DNA of 64,000 nucleotides from Kappaphycus alvarezii (lineage: Eukaryota > Rhodophyta > Florideophyceae > Gigartinales > Solieriaceae): contig NADL03000478.1 in assembly GCA_002205965.3 (NCBI GenBank), positions 1,141,001-1,205,000 of the forward strand, read 5' to 3'. Below, piece after piece: positions 11,453-23,995 of this stretch. The first letter of the stretch is position 1. Every line of letters starts with the position of its first letter. The notes under the pieces were generated by a model. The model had not been told where the DNA came from. It saw only the letters and a program-made list of their open reading frames with translations, and did not search any database. The position numbers and the translations under genes were made by a program.

Positions 11453-12289
11453 AGTGGGGTGTTGTGGGTGGAAAATATTGTTGTGTTTGGTTGTTTTGTG
11501 GGATGATGTTGTTTCACGTTGAGATCATTTTCCGACGGGAGGATGAGTGGGAGGAAAGGTGGGGTGTGGGCAAGTGGGTTGGGTTGGGTTGGGGAGGGTG
11601 GAGGATGGTGGGGCGGAGGGAGATGATTATTGTGGCGATGAAAGCGGGCCGGCGGGTTGGTGAGCATCAACGATACGATACGATACGAAACGGCGGGGAT
11701 GATGCGGTGGAACTGGTCAAAAGAACAAGCACTTGTTTGATTAGATGATGGCCGGGCCATAGATTTCAAAGTCCAAAAAATTGCCAATACTGTAAGCGTG
11801 ATGCGGTCTGGTGCAAAAGGAGCACCGACTGTAAATGCGGCTGTGTTTTTGGTCGTGGCGGTGACGAGTGGGAGTATGGTGTAATTACATTAATGAATTG
11901 AGAATACAGTATATTAATTGGAAAAAGGTGGTAGCGAGTGGATGGCCAAGGAATGACATCCCTCTTGTCTATTGGTGTCCACCCAATTGCAGGTACAGTA
12001 GAAGATGGCGGCGGTTTCAATGACATAGGGTTACACTTGTCCCTTTGGTAGAAACCGTTTGGTGGACACCGACTTGTTGGTACCTGTTGCCGGGCGAGTT
12101 ATCCACACATGGACAGATTTTGTTTTGATCTGTGGAAAATTTGTATTGAATTTCCACGTAAAAGTAATTTGGTTTGCTTTGGGAGTCGACTGGATAGAGG
12201 CTTAACGAGACGACCTGATTTTACTGGATATTTGCTAGGATATTTGCCGCCAACAGACACGCCCAACTGTGATCCATTTACAGTAAACA

Positions 12290-12345
12290 CTACTGTACTG
12301 TACTGTACTACCGTACAGTAAACCATACTGTACAGTACTTTACAG
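12290..12345. repeat. TACTG/CAGTA pentamer array with strand switches
   Basis: Tandem TACTG units are followed by inverted CAGTA units, giving small palindromes built around GTAC. Similar arrays recur elsewhere in the window, mostly near gene starts. Confidence 0.7.
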
Positions 12346-12523
12346 CTGTCCTCCCAACCCCGACAGATACCAATTATTGCCACCGGTCAAGCGCCACCCA
12401 CGCGTTTCGCTCCCATCTCCAACGTCGTTCCCGTGTTCCCAGAGCAGACTCAACCACCCTCAACCCCGGATTAAAACCAACCGGTAAATCCCTTCCCTTT
12501 CCCCCCGTCACACAACCATCACC

Positions 12524-13357
12524 ATGACCCACCCAATGCAAGCACCCTCCTTCATCCTCATGCACCGCCCCTTTCCCAATCTCCCACCACGCTTCTCCCC
12601 ACATCCAACCCGCCCCTTGTTCCCCTCCCTCTCTCCTCACCCTCGCCTCTCCTCCGTCTCCTCTCTCTACCTCCCACCACCATCCTCCCCCCTCTTTCCA
12701 TCCCACGTCTGTCCCCCCCTCCACCCCCGCCCCCACCACACCCCACAACCACAACCACAACAACAACACACCCCTCCCTCCACTCCCTCACCCCCCTCCT
12801 CTCCCTCCTCTCCCACGTACTCCACCTCTACAACTCCCGTCTTTCCACCCATCCCCTCATCACCAAATCCATCACCTCCGCCCTCCTCGTCCTACTCTCC
12901 GACCTCCTCGCCCAATCCCTCACCTCCCCCCCTCCACCCCCTCAACCACCCCCGTCTCCTCCGCTACTTTCTCTACGGCCTCTTCATCGCCGGGCCACAC
13001 GGCCATTTCTGGTTTCACCTTCTCCACCATCTCCTCCCTCACTCTCGTCCCCTATCCATCCTCTGCAAAATACTCGCCGATCAACTCGTCTACTCTCCCC
13101 TTGTCACCGCCCTGTTTTTCGCCCTCATGAAACTCGCAGAGGGTGCCTCCGTCGCTCAGGCTACCGCGTTTGTACACACACGCTTGCCTTGTACAATGTC
13201 GTATGCATGGCGCGTTTGGCCCATTGTCGTCGCCCTCAATTTTGCTTTTGTTCCCACTCGCTATCAGCTCATCGTTGTTTCGACGGCCTCTGTGTTTTGG
13301 GTCGCGTTTTTGTCCCTGGTGGCCAATGACAAGACTGCGAGTAAGGCCAGTGTGTAG
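12524..13357 (+). CDS. Mpv17/PMP22-family membrane protein (frame changes)
   Basis: The family comprises small four-helix membrane proteins of peroxisomes or the mitochondrial inner membrane. The C-terminal two thirds is clear in the frame of the ATG at 12524: a G-P-H-G-H-F-W-F motif (family G-P-x-x-H-x-W-Y), then K-x-x-x-D-Q-x-x-x-S-P (family K-x-x-x-D-Q-x-x-x-x-P), then A-W-R-V-W-P and F-x-x-x-P-x-x-x-x-x-x. The first helix, with L-x-x-H-P-L-I-T-K-S and L-S-D-L-L-A-Q, is instead found in the next frame at about 12770-12935. The ATG frame at that point gives only a proline-rich shadow. Two compensating one-base changes in C-rich runs would explain this. The proline-rich N-terminus is therefore unreliable, and the gene could be a pseudogene or simply mis-sequenced. 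Confidence 0.75.
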   Translation: MTHPMQAPSFILMHRPFPNLPPRFSPHPTRPLFPSLSPHPRLSSVSSLYLPPPSSPLFPSHVCPPLHPRPHHTPQPQPQQQHTPPSTPSPPSSPSSPTYSTSTTPVFPPIPSSPNPSPPPSSSYSPTSSPNPSPPPLHPLNHPRLLRYFLYGLFIAGPHGHFWFHLLHHLLPHSRPLSILCKILADQLVYSPLVTALFFALMKLAEGASVAQATAFVHTRLPCTMSYAWRVWPIVVALNFAFVPTRYQLIVVSTASVFWVAFLSLVANDKTASKASV

Positions 13358-14058
13358 TGGTGGGATTGCGGCGATTTTAGGGGCGGCAGCAGGTAGAGGT
13401 GGTGACAAGTGGAAGAGTGCCGTTGGAAATTGATTTTATTTTGTTTTTATGTAAAGTGTTGTCGTTTTCGCTGTTGCTTTTCTGTACTTTACTGTCAACT
13501 GTCAAAAGTTGAGACAAGTTGGGTCGAGATTGGCTCGCTATTGTTAGTTTTGCTTTTCTCGTCATGTTTCAACAGAATGGGCAGGCATTGAGTCGTCCGT
13601 CTACCGGAAATGTCCAATCGTTACATTCCAATCGACGACCAACTCGCAGGTGAATTGTACTGTACTGTGCATCGTGATTCGCTTGACCTTGTTGAGTGGC
13701 TCATGGTGTCATGTTCACCCCCAACCCCATGTCCCCCACCGCCCAAACCAAACCCCCGATGTTTTTGTCTGCCGAGTGGAGCCCCCTTGCTAAAAAAATT
13801 TAAAAGGGTCCGCATACCCCGTGTGCCGTCTTATTGGTCCTCGCCACTTCAGCATACACACGTTCTCCCTCATCATACGCCTCCACACTGGTCTCTTCCC
13901 TACCCGCAACACCGCCCCTCGACAGCCCCCCAACTGCTGACAACATCTCTGCTGACATCAGCACGCGCACCCAGCACCAGGGAAAATACGTACACCCACT
14001 CATCAGTCACCAGGACGCATAACATGATCATGCGTGCGGGATAAACATAGTCAGGGTA
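13358..14058. other. Intergenic between convergent genes
   Basis: This is the downstream region of the Mpv17-family gene and the C2H2 gene, which face each other. It contains one short TACTG array near 13656-13670 and no supported gene. Confidence 0.4.
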
Positions 14059-15131
14059 TTATCGGGACGAAGACGTTGCTTCGCTCATTGTCACATCGCG
14101 TTCGCCGTAGTAATTGGTGCGCCGGTGAGAGGAAGCGCTGGCCTCACTGGCCGAAGCGTCTCGTTTAGCGAGATGCTCGCTGTGTGTTTGAAGGTGGCGC
14201 GTGAGGACCGATCTTCGACCAAACGCCCGACGGTCGGGGCAATATTCACAGATAAACGGTCGCTCCATTTTGTGTAAAACACGCACGTGGCGGTTTAACT
14301 GCAGCGCGGCGCGGTTGATGACAAATGGGGCACAACAAGCGTACGAGGCGTGGCCCACACATGCACATGGTCCCATGCAGCAAAACAGTGCGAAAGGTCA
14401 GTACGGGTTTTTTGATTCGTGTCCGCTGAGGGGATGCAGAGAATAGGCGGCGCGGCAGTAAAGAAAATGCACTTACGTCTCCCCGATGCCCAAATGACGA
14501 CCCGCACTCTGCGCATACAAACGGTCGCTCCCTCCTATGAACAGTTTTTGACGTGAGCCTTGAGACCGCTCTTCTGCGAGAATCTCTTCCCACAGCCCGG
14601 CTCTTCACATGGATAGGGCTTCTCCTTCAAGTGAACAGCCTTGATATGACTGTTCAAATTCGACTTTTGACCAAACATGCGACCGCAGCCCTCCTCGGTA
14701 CATTTAAAGTTCCTCTCGCCACGATGGACCAATTTCATGTGCTTGGCAAGATTGCTATTCTTCTTGAAGCCTGTGCCGCATTCTGTGCAGCGGTAAGGCT
14801 TATCGGCTGCGCATTCATGTTCCTCAAAAGCTCTGGTGCTGGTAAATGTGATGTTGCACTTTGGGCATTCCCTGGGGGTCGCCTTTGAGAGAGACCTTGG
14901 GCGTGACGGAATGTAGAGGTTATCAGTGTCAGTGTCTCTATTGATAACTGTATCCCAATAAGAGCTGGATGAGGTTGTTTTCATTTCAATGTCGCGGTGA
15001 CTGTGTTTTGAAGACGAAGCGGAGCCAGGTGAATAGAGAGGTCCTGTGTCTGAGCTCCTGCTCGGAGACTTGTAGTATTGTCTTGGATGTGAGCTCATGG
15101 AAGGTAGAAGAAGGAAACGGGGATGAAACAC
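14059..15131 (-). CDS. C2H2 zinc-finger protein with six fingers (one intron, one frame change)
   Basis: This is a TFIIIA-type multi-finger protein and probably a nucleic-acid-binding regulator. A serine-rich N-terminus of about 90 residues precedes a degenerate finger (C-P-x-C ... H-x-x-C) and then regular fingers with T/E-C-G-x-x-F, E-x-G-C-G-x-x-F and H-x3-5-H pairs. A GT-AG intron (14476 down to 14299, donor GTAAGT, acceptor CAG, phase 0) splits the fifth finger; joining gives the exact spacing F-x5-L-x2-H-x4-H. The sixth finger is C-x2-C ... L-x2-H-x3-H near the C-terminus. Between fingers four and five the frame changes at a run of five T (plus strand 14545-14549). Without the change the protein would stop one codon after S; with it the linker T-V-H-R-R-E-R-P-F is restored. 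Start may be the first Met or the one twelve residues in. Confidence 0.82.
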
Positions 15132-16480
15132 GAGGGTATTAATAGAAGGATGGGGTGTGATGAGTGGTGCAAGAGGGGGTGTGTGTCGGCAAGAGTGATT
15201 GACAGATGTAATACAGGAAGGAACAGGGAGTGGGGGAATAGCTGTAACAGAATGTTGTTACAGAACACGAGATAATAAAGAGAAGAAAAAATGCGTGACT
15301 CTGCAAATTAAAGAGGGGTTGTTGAGCAGAGAACAATTACGGGATGATGGCAAGTAGAATTTCTTGGAGCAAACGTAAAAAAATGCGGTGGAACGATGAG
15401 CAAATGAAAGCTGCTTTGCTGGCACGAGATCTGCAGGCAATAAAAACCAATGGCGACGTAGTGCGGATGGGGAGGGCTTATATTAAGACGAGGATAGATA
15501 TAGACCTGGGAAGCAGCAAGGAAACAAAGTCTATTTGGAGTTCAAGGTGGATCGAGTGAGGGGGAAAGTGTTGTTTGGGGCAATAGAGGTTTGATGTTGG
15601 GGTAGTTGAAGGAAAAAGGAAAGGAGTTGAATATGGTAGTCAGCTGGGATTGGGAGGGGTGGGTTGTTGTGGATGAAAAAAAATCTAGATGAGGATGATT
15701 GGTGTGGCAAGTAGGAAGGGAGGGGAAGGGAGATGATTAGAGAGGGGGAAAGGGGTTTGGGAGGGAGGAATGCCGGGTAGTGTTACGGTAAACAAGGGGT
15801 GGGGGTGGGACTAGGAAAAGGCAAGGGCGAGACAATTCGAAAGCGGGATCGTGAGGATGAGGATGAGGCGATGGTGAGGTAGACGAAGATGAGGGCCGAA
15901 TGGAAAGTTGAAAAGTGAAAAACGGACGGATTTGAGCTAAAGGTGGGGACAATTGGCACCTGAAGCTGCAATCTGTTTAGATAAAATGGATAAATCGAGG
16001 GCATAGAAAGTATTTTTTTTTTATTGAAACGTTGAAGAGGGGGGATGTATCTGGTATATACACTTTCTATTGTACGGTACAGTGCTTTCAGTCTTGATGT
16101 ACATACAGTTGTGTGATGCCCTGAACAATACTATAAAGAGTTGCACCCCCCTCTGTAGAGCTGTTCAAGCGTTGGGCTCAATGCTAGCAGCTAGGGCTAG
16201 TAGGCGGTGATGATGATGCCGACGATAGCAAGGCTTGAGAGCACAAAGGCATGGATAATAGATGCAGTTTAATATAATAAGATAGTATGACCTTTATAAG
16301 ACAATAGAAACTCCTCGTTATGGATTAATTCCTCACGCTATGATAGGCACTATCAAATCACAAATTCCAGCAACTTAAAATCTTCCTCGCTAAAATAGAT
16401 AAATAAATAAATAAATCACGAGACTTTCTTTACCAAATTTTGCAAAGGGGGAGCTAAAAAAAAACCTTGGCTATATGATA
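15132..16480. other. Intergenic, upstream of the zinc-finger gene
   Basis: The region is purine-rich on the plus strand around 15.6-15.9 kb and AT-rich after 16.0 kb, with a short A run, a TAAA microsatellite near 16400 and a weak GTAC-type motif near 16075. The only frame with any resemblance to a domain is listed separately at 15344-15559. Confidence 0.4.
15344..15559 (+). CDS. Small ORF with weak resemblance to a psq/pogo helix-turn-helix
   Basis: This 71-residue frame has a basic start followed by R-W-N-D-E-Q-M-K-A-A-L-L-A and a G-D-x-x-R-M-G-R-A-Y segment. The pattern resembles the first part of the psq/CENP-B-type DNA-binding domain (W-x-D-E-x-M-x-x-A-L ... G-x-x-x-x-x-A-x-x-Y-x-I). 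The rest does not continue the match. It may be a relic of a pogo-like transposon or chance, and I do not claim it is expressed. Confidence 0.2.
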   Translation: MMASRISWSKRKKMRWNDEQMKAALLARDLQAIKTNGDVVRMGRAYIKTRIDIDLGSSKETKSIWSSRWIE

Positions 16481-18295
16481 TTGAATTAAGTAGTGAATGA
16501 GGTGCGTGCTATTAAGTGTGATTTCTGCAGTACTGTGCTGTAATATTTTAATTTTCTGCTACCATTGTGTAATAGTGTTGGATCCTGTACTGTATTGTAC
16601 AATTGTATCAACTAGCCATTTTATGTGCATTTTGCAGCTCAAGCAGTGGGTAAACTCAACCCTACAAAGCAAACAGCGTTGCTGTCAAGGTCTGTAAGTG
16701 AATCAACTGCACTAGTGTACAGAACAGAACAGTACAGTAACTTTTAATACTACAGGCAGTGCTGCATATATATATGCTATTATCATACAAAACATCACTG
16801 TATTATTAACATCTCTCAATTTTGTTCTCGTAATTATCACCGCTCCTTTATTTATTCTTTCATATTCCAACTGGCCTTCTAAAGGGGCAATCCCACTTAC
16901 TCAACCCCTCCATCCCCGCTCCCCTTTACCGTACACAGCCTCTATTCGGATTCCCCCACGCCTCTGCACCACATTTAGATATCTCACTTCACCACATCAC
17001 CCCCTACCCCACACCCTACAGCTACAGCTACAGCTCACAAAGTATCCCAATAAAACAACACAAGAATTCAATCCTTCTCGGCCCAAACCTTCTCCAAACC
17101 TCTGCCTCCAACATGCAAACCACTTGCACCATTCAAGCAAAATCCTATACTTTCCAACCATTTGTTCCGTCACTTTGCACCTACTCACGCTGCAATTTCC
17201 CATGCTGCTACCAACAGATCGACAGCGGCCACTGCACACTGTATGGCACTGTGCACTGACTCAACACCGTACTGTTGGCCTGAAGACACCGCGGAATGTC
17301 GCATGTCACAGGCAGGTGCTGCGAGACCGACCGTGCCTACCGTATGCCCAGATACACCTATGTACAACCTGATACCATACCAAGGGACTGAAAATCGTTT
17401 TATAATCTATTTCTACAAAGTAAACCTTATCATGATCTGCAACGGCACCGTTTAATTTAAAAATCAACAGTTACGGTAACCTCGTGGTGCCAAGAACCCC
17501 AGCCTTGTCGAAAGTGGCAACACTTGTTATCTGCTACAACTTGTTATGACACCCATGGTGTGAGACTAGACACTGTCTACCTTCTCTGACCGGTTGTCTG
17601 ATAACAGAAAACACCTGAAATACTGCTATGAAAAAGCTGGGAATTCTCATCTGTTTTTTCTTGTCATAGCCGATGCTTTTCAACATTTCTGATGACGTGG
17701 CCTTGTACAAGTATGTTGCATGCCTCCATGACCTATGTACTTACTGCGCTTTTTTAACTTACAACATTTGCACCTTGCTGGAGCCATTTTTCCTGCAAAA
17801 AAATAAAAAAATGAAATCATATCATAATATCATAATAAACTATCCTATTGTAGAGCTTGCCGAGGCCGCTCGGGGCATACAGACCAAACCCCTCAAATAG
17901 TAATGGAAAGATACAGCAGTTCATTTCCTCGCTGGGCTGGTACTGTATCGAAAATAGCTTTTGCTCTCAACTAGCTCGCTCGAAGATTGTAAAAAAAAGT
18001 GAAACGGGGAGGTGATAATTTTATTTATCTCTATTTATTGGCCCTGATAGCCCAGCTAGGCTTTGAAAGGAATTTTTTTTTTGCTACCCGAGATGATAAA
18101 AAGAACCACACATACAGTACAATACAGTAATTTCACCCGAAGGTCCTCTCATTCTGCAAAAAAAAAAAAAATCTCCTGACCAATTTTGTTCAGAGTTGTG
18201 TGTAATACATACTGTACTGTACAAATATTGATATACTGTAATTGTTGTGCTGCACCGATCAATGCACGCTCCCTGTCCCATGATGGGTACCAAGT

Positions 18296-18330
18296 GCTGT
18301 ACAGTACTGTACAGTGCAGTGCAGTACAGG
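18296..18330. repeat. TACTG/CAGTA pentamer array
   Basis: This is an interrupted palindromic array of GTACAGTACTGTACAG type, with a second shorter array about 80 bases upstream (18210-18222). Confidence 0.6.
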
Positions 18331-20509
18331 AACAACTGTTTCCAGAAAGTCCAACATTTGTTCTTGCTGGCCAACCGCCCTCCTTCCTTGTCGCCGGATT
18401 CATCTCCTGACGAGGCCAGCTCGTCTCCGAGTGCCGCCATGCCATAAATCCACAATGCAATCCTTCATCCGCATACACCTCTCCACCGCCTTCAATTCTC
18501 ACCCTACAACCAAACACCACACCCCCCATCGTTCCTCCTCACCGTCCTGCCGTGCAATTATCATTTACAAAATCACACCATACCTCCCTGTCAGTGACAC
18601 CCTATCCTCCACACTCCACTTGTGCAAAGCCTTAAAAATATCTCCATTTTCACACTCTCCCTGTCACATCCACATCGACATCCTGCCAATCCCCGCCCAC
18701 CCTCCTCCGCCACCCAGCCTCCCGATGATTTTCCCCGGCCTCCAACTTTTTTCGCCTTGTTCATTTCCTGTCTGCTTCCTGCTCTTTACAGCGCAGCATT
18801 GCGCCAACCCACTTTCCGCTTTCGCATTTTCAACTTTCCGTCTCGTACCCCGTTGCACTTGTTTTCTCTAAATATAACACCCACCTTGGCTCAGTCACGT
18901 GCCTCTATCCTTTAGTTCCACAGTGCATCGCAATCTCTTCAATTCCTTGGTGGTCTCCCCCCCTCTGAGTCCACAGTCCCGCTACCATCTTACACTTTGC
19001 GGCGCGGAATCCAATTCGAACACCACTGCAACGCCCATTTCATTTATGTATTCCATACATCTATAGACACAAAACCCACTCATTTTTCGCCCTGCTGTGA
19101 TTGTACTTGCTGACCTCGAGACCTTTTGAATGCTATTGAGCACATTTATTCTCGTGGCGCCAACAGATTCGACTTTTGCAAGACCATTGCATCTTGCATT
19201 TGCGCCCGCCATTACTGTCTACCTCAATGTGACATCAAAGCAATCCTCTGTAAATTTCCCATTTCCTCTGCTGCAAGAAAAGGAAAGCGCTTGCACTTGT
19301 GGCCAAAAGCAACACACTCTTCCACTCGTCCTCCCATACGGTTCCTTGTTCGCACCACATTTCCATTCAGGTATGAAAGTCGAATTGAACCCCTCACTGC
19401 AATGGGTCGGCAGACAACATTGCAGTCAATGGTTTACATAAAGCAACACATGGTTGACGTCTGTGCCACCTGCTCCACGTCTTCTATATTCGTCTCGGAA
19501 TTTTCGGAATTTTCGAGCTAGTCACGTATGAGTACCTGCCGAATATTCCGCAGTTACTCGTGCTCCCAACTGCTCCGTGGTGCTACTGCCAACATAAAAG
19601 GCAAGTCCTTGATTCATACAACTCGCCAGCCGATACAAATGGTATTAAAAATGGCTACTGCAGGGGTTGCAGGTGTACGTACCTTTCGAGCGCCATTTAG
19701 AGTCTTTTAAGTGCGCATCTGCAGTGATCTTTGCACCGACGTTTTCACCCTTGCGGAGTTATGGGTGGAGGTTCTTCTCCCTAGCTAGCTTATCAGGACT
19801 GCAATTTAAGGACTCATCTGAGTTGTCGCGATCAACAAGGCTCTCAGGGAGCCGCCTTTTCTTCACTTGCTACGAACCTAACCCATGACAGGCTTCCTAC
19901 CGCTTCTGATTGGCAGCAATGACAGTATGTACAGGAGAAATCAAAACTTGAACAACCTATCATGAAATCCACTCTGTCGGCTTTCCAACTGTCCCATTCT
20001 GGGTGTTTCAGTTCCAGTGAGTCTTCGTTTGTTCATGGGTCGCCAAGGGAAATTCAGTCACGCAACAGGCAACCATTCACAAGAGACATTACTCTTGAAG
20101 GCAAGGAATGCGGGTTCCTGTTGCCGAGAGCAGAAGCGGAGACAATAAAGGCAAAGTCAGCAGCTCAACAATCCTGCCCCCTTTGTAATGAATGAGTCTC
20201 AGATATAATTGCAGTGCAAGGATATCAACGTTTTCCTCTCTGGAGAAGATTGCTGTCCCCAGCAAGGTGTTTAGCAGTCGAAAGAGTTGAGCCTATGAAG
20301 CATTTTCTAAGAAACTCTAATCATAAGTAATGCATAGGTCCACGTTATTATTAAGCTGGTATTCTGCAGTAACAAGTTGACAACACAGCTTTTTCATCAT
20401 AGAATAATGTACATCCCCAGAAGTCAAACGAGACAGCTTGTCCTGATATCAACACCGCAAAAGTGATTCATTCAATAAATTATCTATTAATCAAAAGATA
20501 CAGAAAGGT

Positions 20510-20965
20510 ATGTACCCAATCACGCCAAACGCAGTTGATGATAGCTCTTCTCCGTACGGGACCTCAAGGACTGCTGAAAGGCCTTTCCAACTTGAAATGT
20601 GCAATTTTCTTCGCCCGGTGAGCAAGAACGAAAAGCCAGTACATTCCTCGCCTCTAAATGAAACGGACGCCAAACTTATCTGTAGACAGCAAATTCTAGA
20701 CTCATTAGGAGTGCAGCAAAGTAATGGCTCAGGTTCAGACGATTCCGCGTCACCTGGCCTCGTTCAGCATGGCGGATTCTGTCTCGACGCTGACGTCGAC
20801 AAATATCCAAAAGTACTGGAATTAGTTTTCATAACGAGCGATAGACAATGCTTGTCACGATCTTTTTGTTCCCAAACAATCTTTACTTTGCGAGCCTCCT
20901 GCTTTTCATCGTCCACTGAAATGCCCAAACAGCAACCCGAAGACCCTTCAGTTTCACTTCCCTGA
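20510..20965 (+). CDS. Hypothetical ORF, 151 residues
   Basis: The frame is serine-rich with balanced composition and begins with ATG. No domain, signal peptide or membrane segment is evident and I do not recognise it. It is the least shadow-like frame in the 16-24 kb stretch, and it could be an exon of a lineage-specific gene or chance. Confidence 0.18.
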   Translation: MYPITPNAVDDSSSPYGTSRTAERPFQLEMCNFLRPVSKNEKPVHSSPLNETDAKLICRQQILDSLGVQQSNGSGSDDSASPGLVQHGGFCLDADVDKYPKVLELVFITSDRQCLSRSFCSQTIFTLRASCFSSSTEMPKQQPEDPSVSLP

Positions 20966-23900
20966 TTGGAGAGCGCGCCGAAATCCCAAGTGAAAGGTCA
21001 TTACTCCTACCCACGAAACAATAATGTCACAAAAGCCTTGCCCCTGAGCTAGATAGGAAAGTGGCATTTCACAGAGAAAATGCAGGATTCTAATCCATAA
21101 GCACTGTGATGCAAGCATAAATGCCTCCTTAAAATAGAAAAAATGATTACATAGTCTACGTCACTGCTATTTTCAATATCCCTCTCAGTGACAGCGTATG
21201 CAGAACACAAGTCAAAAAGACTAGGAAATTGCCTACATCTGTTGGCGTTTACTTCATTGAAACAGAAAAATGATATGGCCTGGGGTATTTCCTCATTTTG
21301 TTCACCACTATGTCAACCTGTGATGGCACAATACACGAGGAGTTTTGAAAAACGATTGTAAATTTGATTACAACTGAAATGGTATCTGCAAGTTAAAACA
21401 ACAAAGAATGTTAATCCCCTCCTTACCTCGTACAACTGTTAACTTGTTGAGGTATTTTTTATGCGACATGGTTAGCAAGAACGATTCTATGACCCTATTG
21501 CGAAAACCTTTTCTTTGTGATAAAAGTTAATACTTGTATACACACATGTGATGGGTCACTAAGGGGCTGTTCAACACATCCTTTGCAAATTCTCTACTTG
21601 AATTTTCGCGTAGTGTTGTTTGGAGGCGCCTTGAAATTAATCTTCTAGAGGTGAAAAGGACTGATCGACTTTGAAGACTAAGACGCAGATCAAACAGGAG
21701 TTTTTTGAGGTAATCTATATACATGTAGATGGGAAAGCCGCAGAATGATTTTTACAAGAGCTGTCAGTCAGGTTGTCAAACCCACGGATGGTTCCACGTA
21801 TACTGTACTCGATACAGTCACTCTAGATGCAGAAACTTTATCAGGCTCTCTGGTTGAGCGATTATGGCGGCAATTGGCATTATTTTGGCCTTAAGGATCT
21901 GTTTCCTTCCTCTTTACATTCAAACGTCAGGGCTGATGTACCAAAAGCAGACTGGAAGACATAATGTGGATAGTTATCATCTTGGCGAAGAAAGCTGAAC
22001 AGTTTTGCTCATAAACTTAGAATTTGCAGCGATTAGCTTGGTGCGGGATAAATTGCGATGTTCTTGGCGTTTGCACACTGCATCTGTGGAATCTAGTCAG
22101 ACTAACGATTGGCTCTTAAGGCAAATTTGTTCTGAGTGGAGATTGCTCCTTATTTCCCAATTAAGGACACGCAACCTGTGGTTTTGTACTGAATGCATGG
22201 GGCTTATCTATGGGAGCAAAGCGGAGGGCTATTGGTTTCCTACTCATAGGGAAACCTGTGCAAAGGACCACTGCGGTTACGACTCTTGAGCCGTCCACAT
22301 CGGGATAGGTCTAGGTTTATTAACAGTGCACGCGCTGGAATATTCCTTACTATGGTATCACTTAAAGCTACAAGTCAAGGAAGGGTATCTCTGTGCTTTG
22401 TCATGTACGATAGGGAGCTGGGACGTCTCGAATTCCATACATGCGGTGTGTTACCCGCAGATGAAAAAAAAATCAAGTGAGGCTCGCGAAGGCGTGATGT
22501 CTTCTACATTTGCTGTCGAAATACTGGGCGTAAATCACTATTGTACCGAGAACACAGTTTGAGGTTTTCGATCGCTACTGAGCAATACATGGCTGTCTCT
22601 CGTGTTTAATGGTTGCTCTGAGCACTGACCATAAGCTGAAACTCTGCAGTGCATATGTTGCAGAGCGACCTGTGGCTGCATCCCGCCTAAATTGCTACAG
22701 TTGTAGACAGGATGCAAGCGTCGAAATTAATACAACATTGCACGCGCGAATTTGGAGATCACCTGCTTCCTCATTGGCGATGAAGCAGGTATGAATTTGT
22801 TTGAAATGATTAACTGCCAAGCTCTAGCTAGACTAGCCATACTCAAAAAACCCTGTGCTCTTTACGCATATTGGCAATGAAAAGGCGACTTTTTATGAAG
22901 CAAGTTGCTACACTGTAATTCGATCTGAAAATCCAGAAAACTGTATGTACCTCAAATTGCATGCTGTACTATGGTATACTTTTCCAAATACTGATGCATA
23001 CAGTAACTAACTTGTCTTCATTAATAAAATCATTCTATTCTGAGTTGAATAGCGAAAGTTGTACAACATTTATCAATAACTGGATTGCCGTTTCTTGTGA
23101 TACAGTAAAAGTCTCAACAGTCGCAAGAAACGATGACAAGTGCCCAGCAAGACCGAGAACATTCGTAAATGAAAAATCGTCTTTGGAAAAGAATGTGCGT
23201 CCGGATTGTCATTCAATAAACCCACCTACGCAGACTTGGACAAGGACGAGCAATCCCAGCAATAAATTGATTCTTCTATGCACCACCACTATCCGTTTGC
23301 AACCAGAGGCAGAGGGGAGACAATGATTGCAAATCTGTCCCGTTCAATAGCCCATCGGGAATAGACCGGTATTATTACCAACGAGACAAGTGAGCGTTTA
23401 CCGTCTTGCATTTCTCTTCTGCCCGCTGGCGAGAAAAGATCACGAGATTTGCCCCCGATTCGTTTAAATGCGACAGTTACGAAACACTACACGCTCTATG
23501 GGGAATTTGGACAGCAGGCGCACCGTTACTCACCGTGTACCAAGTTGAGCCTCTCTCAGAATAGACGAGTCGTGCTTTTCACAGCATTTTTTTCGAAATA
23601 ATGAGAGACAACACCACTTGTACCGCGTCGAATACAAGACCGGAGTGGGTAAAGCACTGCCCGTCCCGTCACCGGCAAATTTTGCAAGGTTTTATACAAC
23701 ACCTAATTCGATTCATATCCCTGTAGTTCTTCTGAGTTCTCGCATTCAATCTTCCATTGTGTTCAGTTGACAACGTCTAGGTACTACCAACATGTTGTCA
23801 ATACATATGAGGACAAAATACCCCAAACTTCAGATTCGCTTAACAACTGAGGACCTGAAAGCTGTGAAATATTTGACTACCTGCCCCTAGCCAGATGAAA

Positions 23901-23995
23901 AAACCGAAAATTGTTAAACTTGTCCTTCGCAATGAAACGCCAAACCGTCAAACCCACCGTGCTACACCTTTAGAATACAGCAGCCAGCCCTTATA

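Larger units (their letters stand above)
11384..12523. promoter_or_regulatory. Shared divergent promoter region
   Basis: This region lies between two genes transcribed away from each other. It holds a G-quadruplex-type tract (GGGAGGGAGGGAGGG at 11438-11452, on the template strand of the phosphotransferase gene, about 55 bases before its start) and a TACTG/CAGTA array at 12290-12345, about 180 bases before the Mpv17-family start. I see no clear TATA box that I would assign. Confidence 0.4.
16481..23980. other. Gene-poor stretch with scattered pentamer arrays
   Basis: No conserved gene was recognised. CAGTA/TACTG arrays occur at 16716-16740, 18112-18130, 18210-18222 and 18296-18330, a CTACAG microsatellite occurs at about 17022-17039, and a short A run occurs near 18160. 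Reading frames up to about 185 codons exist (for example near 18.3-18.9 kb) but have proline/serine-rich shadow composition. The frame at 20510-20965 is listed separately. Confidence 0.4.

Noticed and set aside
12524-12810. Proline/serine-rich N-terminal domain of the Mpv17-family protein
   Set aside because: The true first helix lies in another frame just downstream, so at least part of this composition is a shadow of C-rich DNA.
18314-18915. Overlapping frames of up to 185 codons at 18.3-18.9 kb
   Set aside because: Low-complexity His/Pro/Ser composition in several frames at once, typical of pyrimidine-rich non-coding DNA; no domain.
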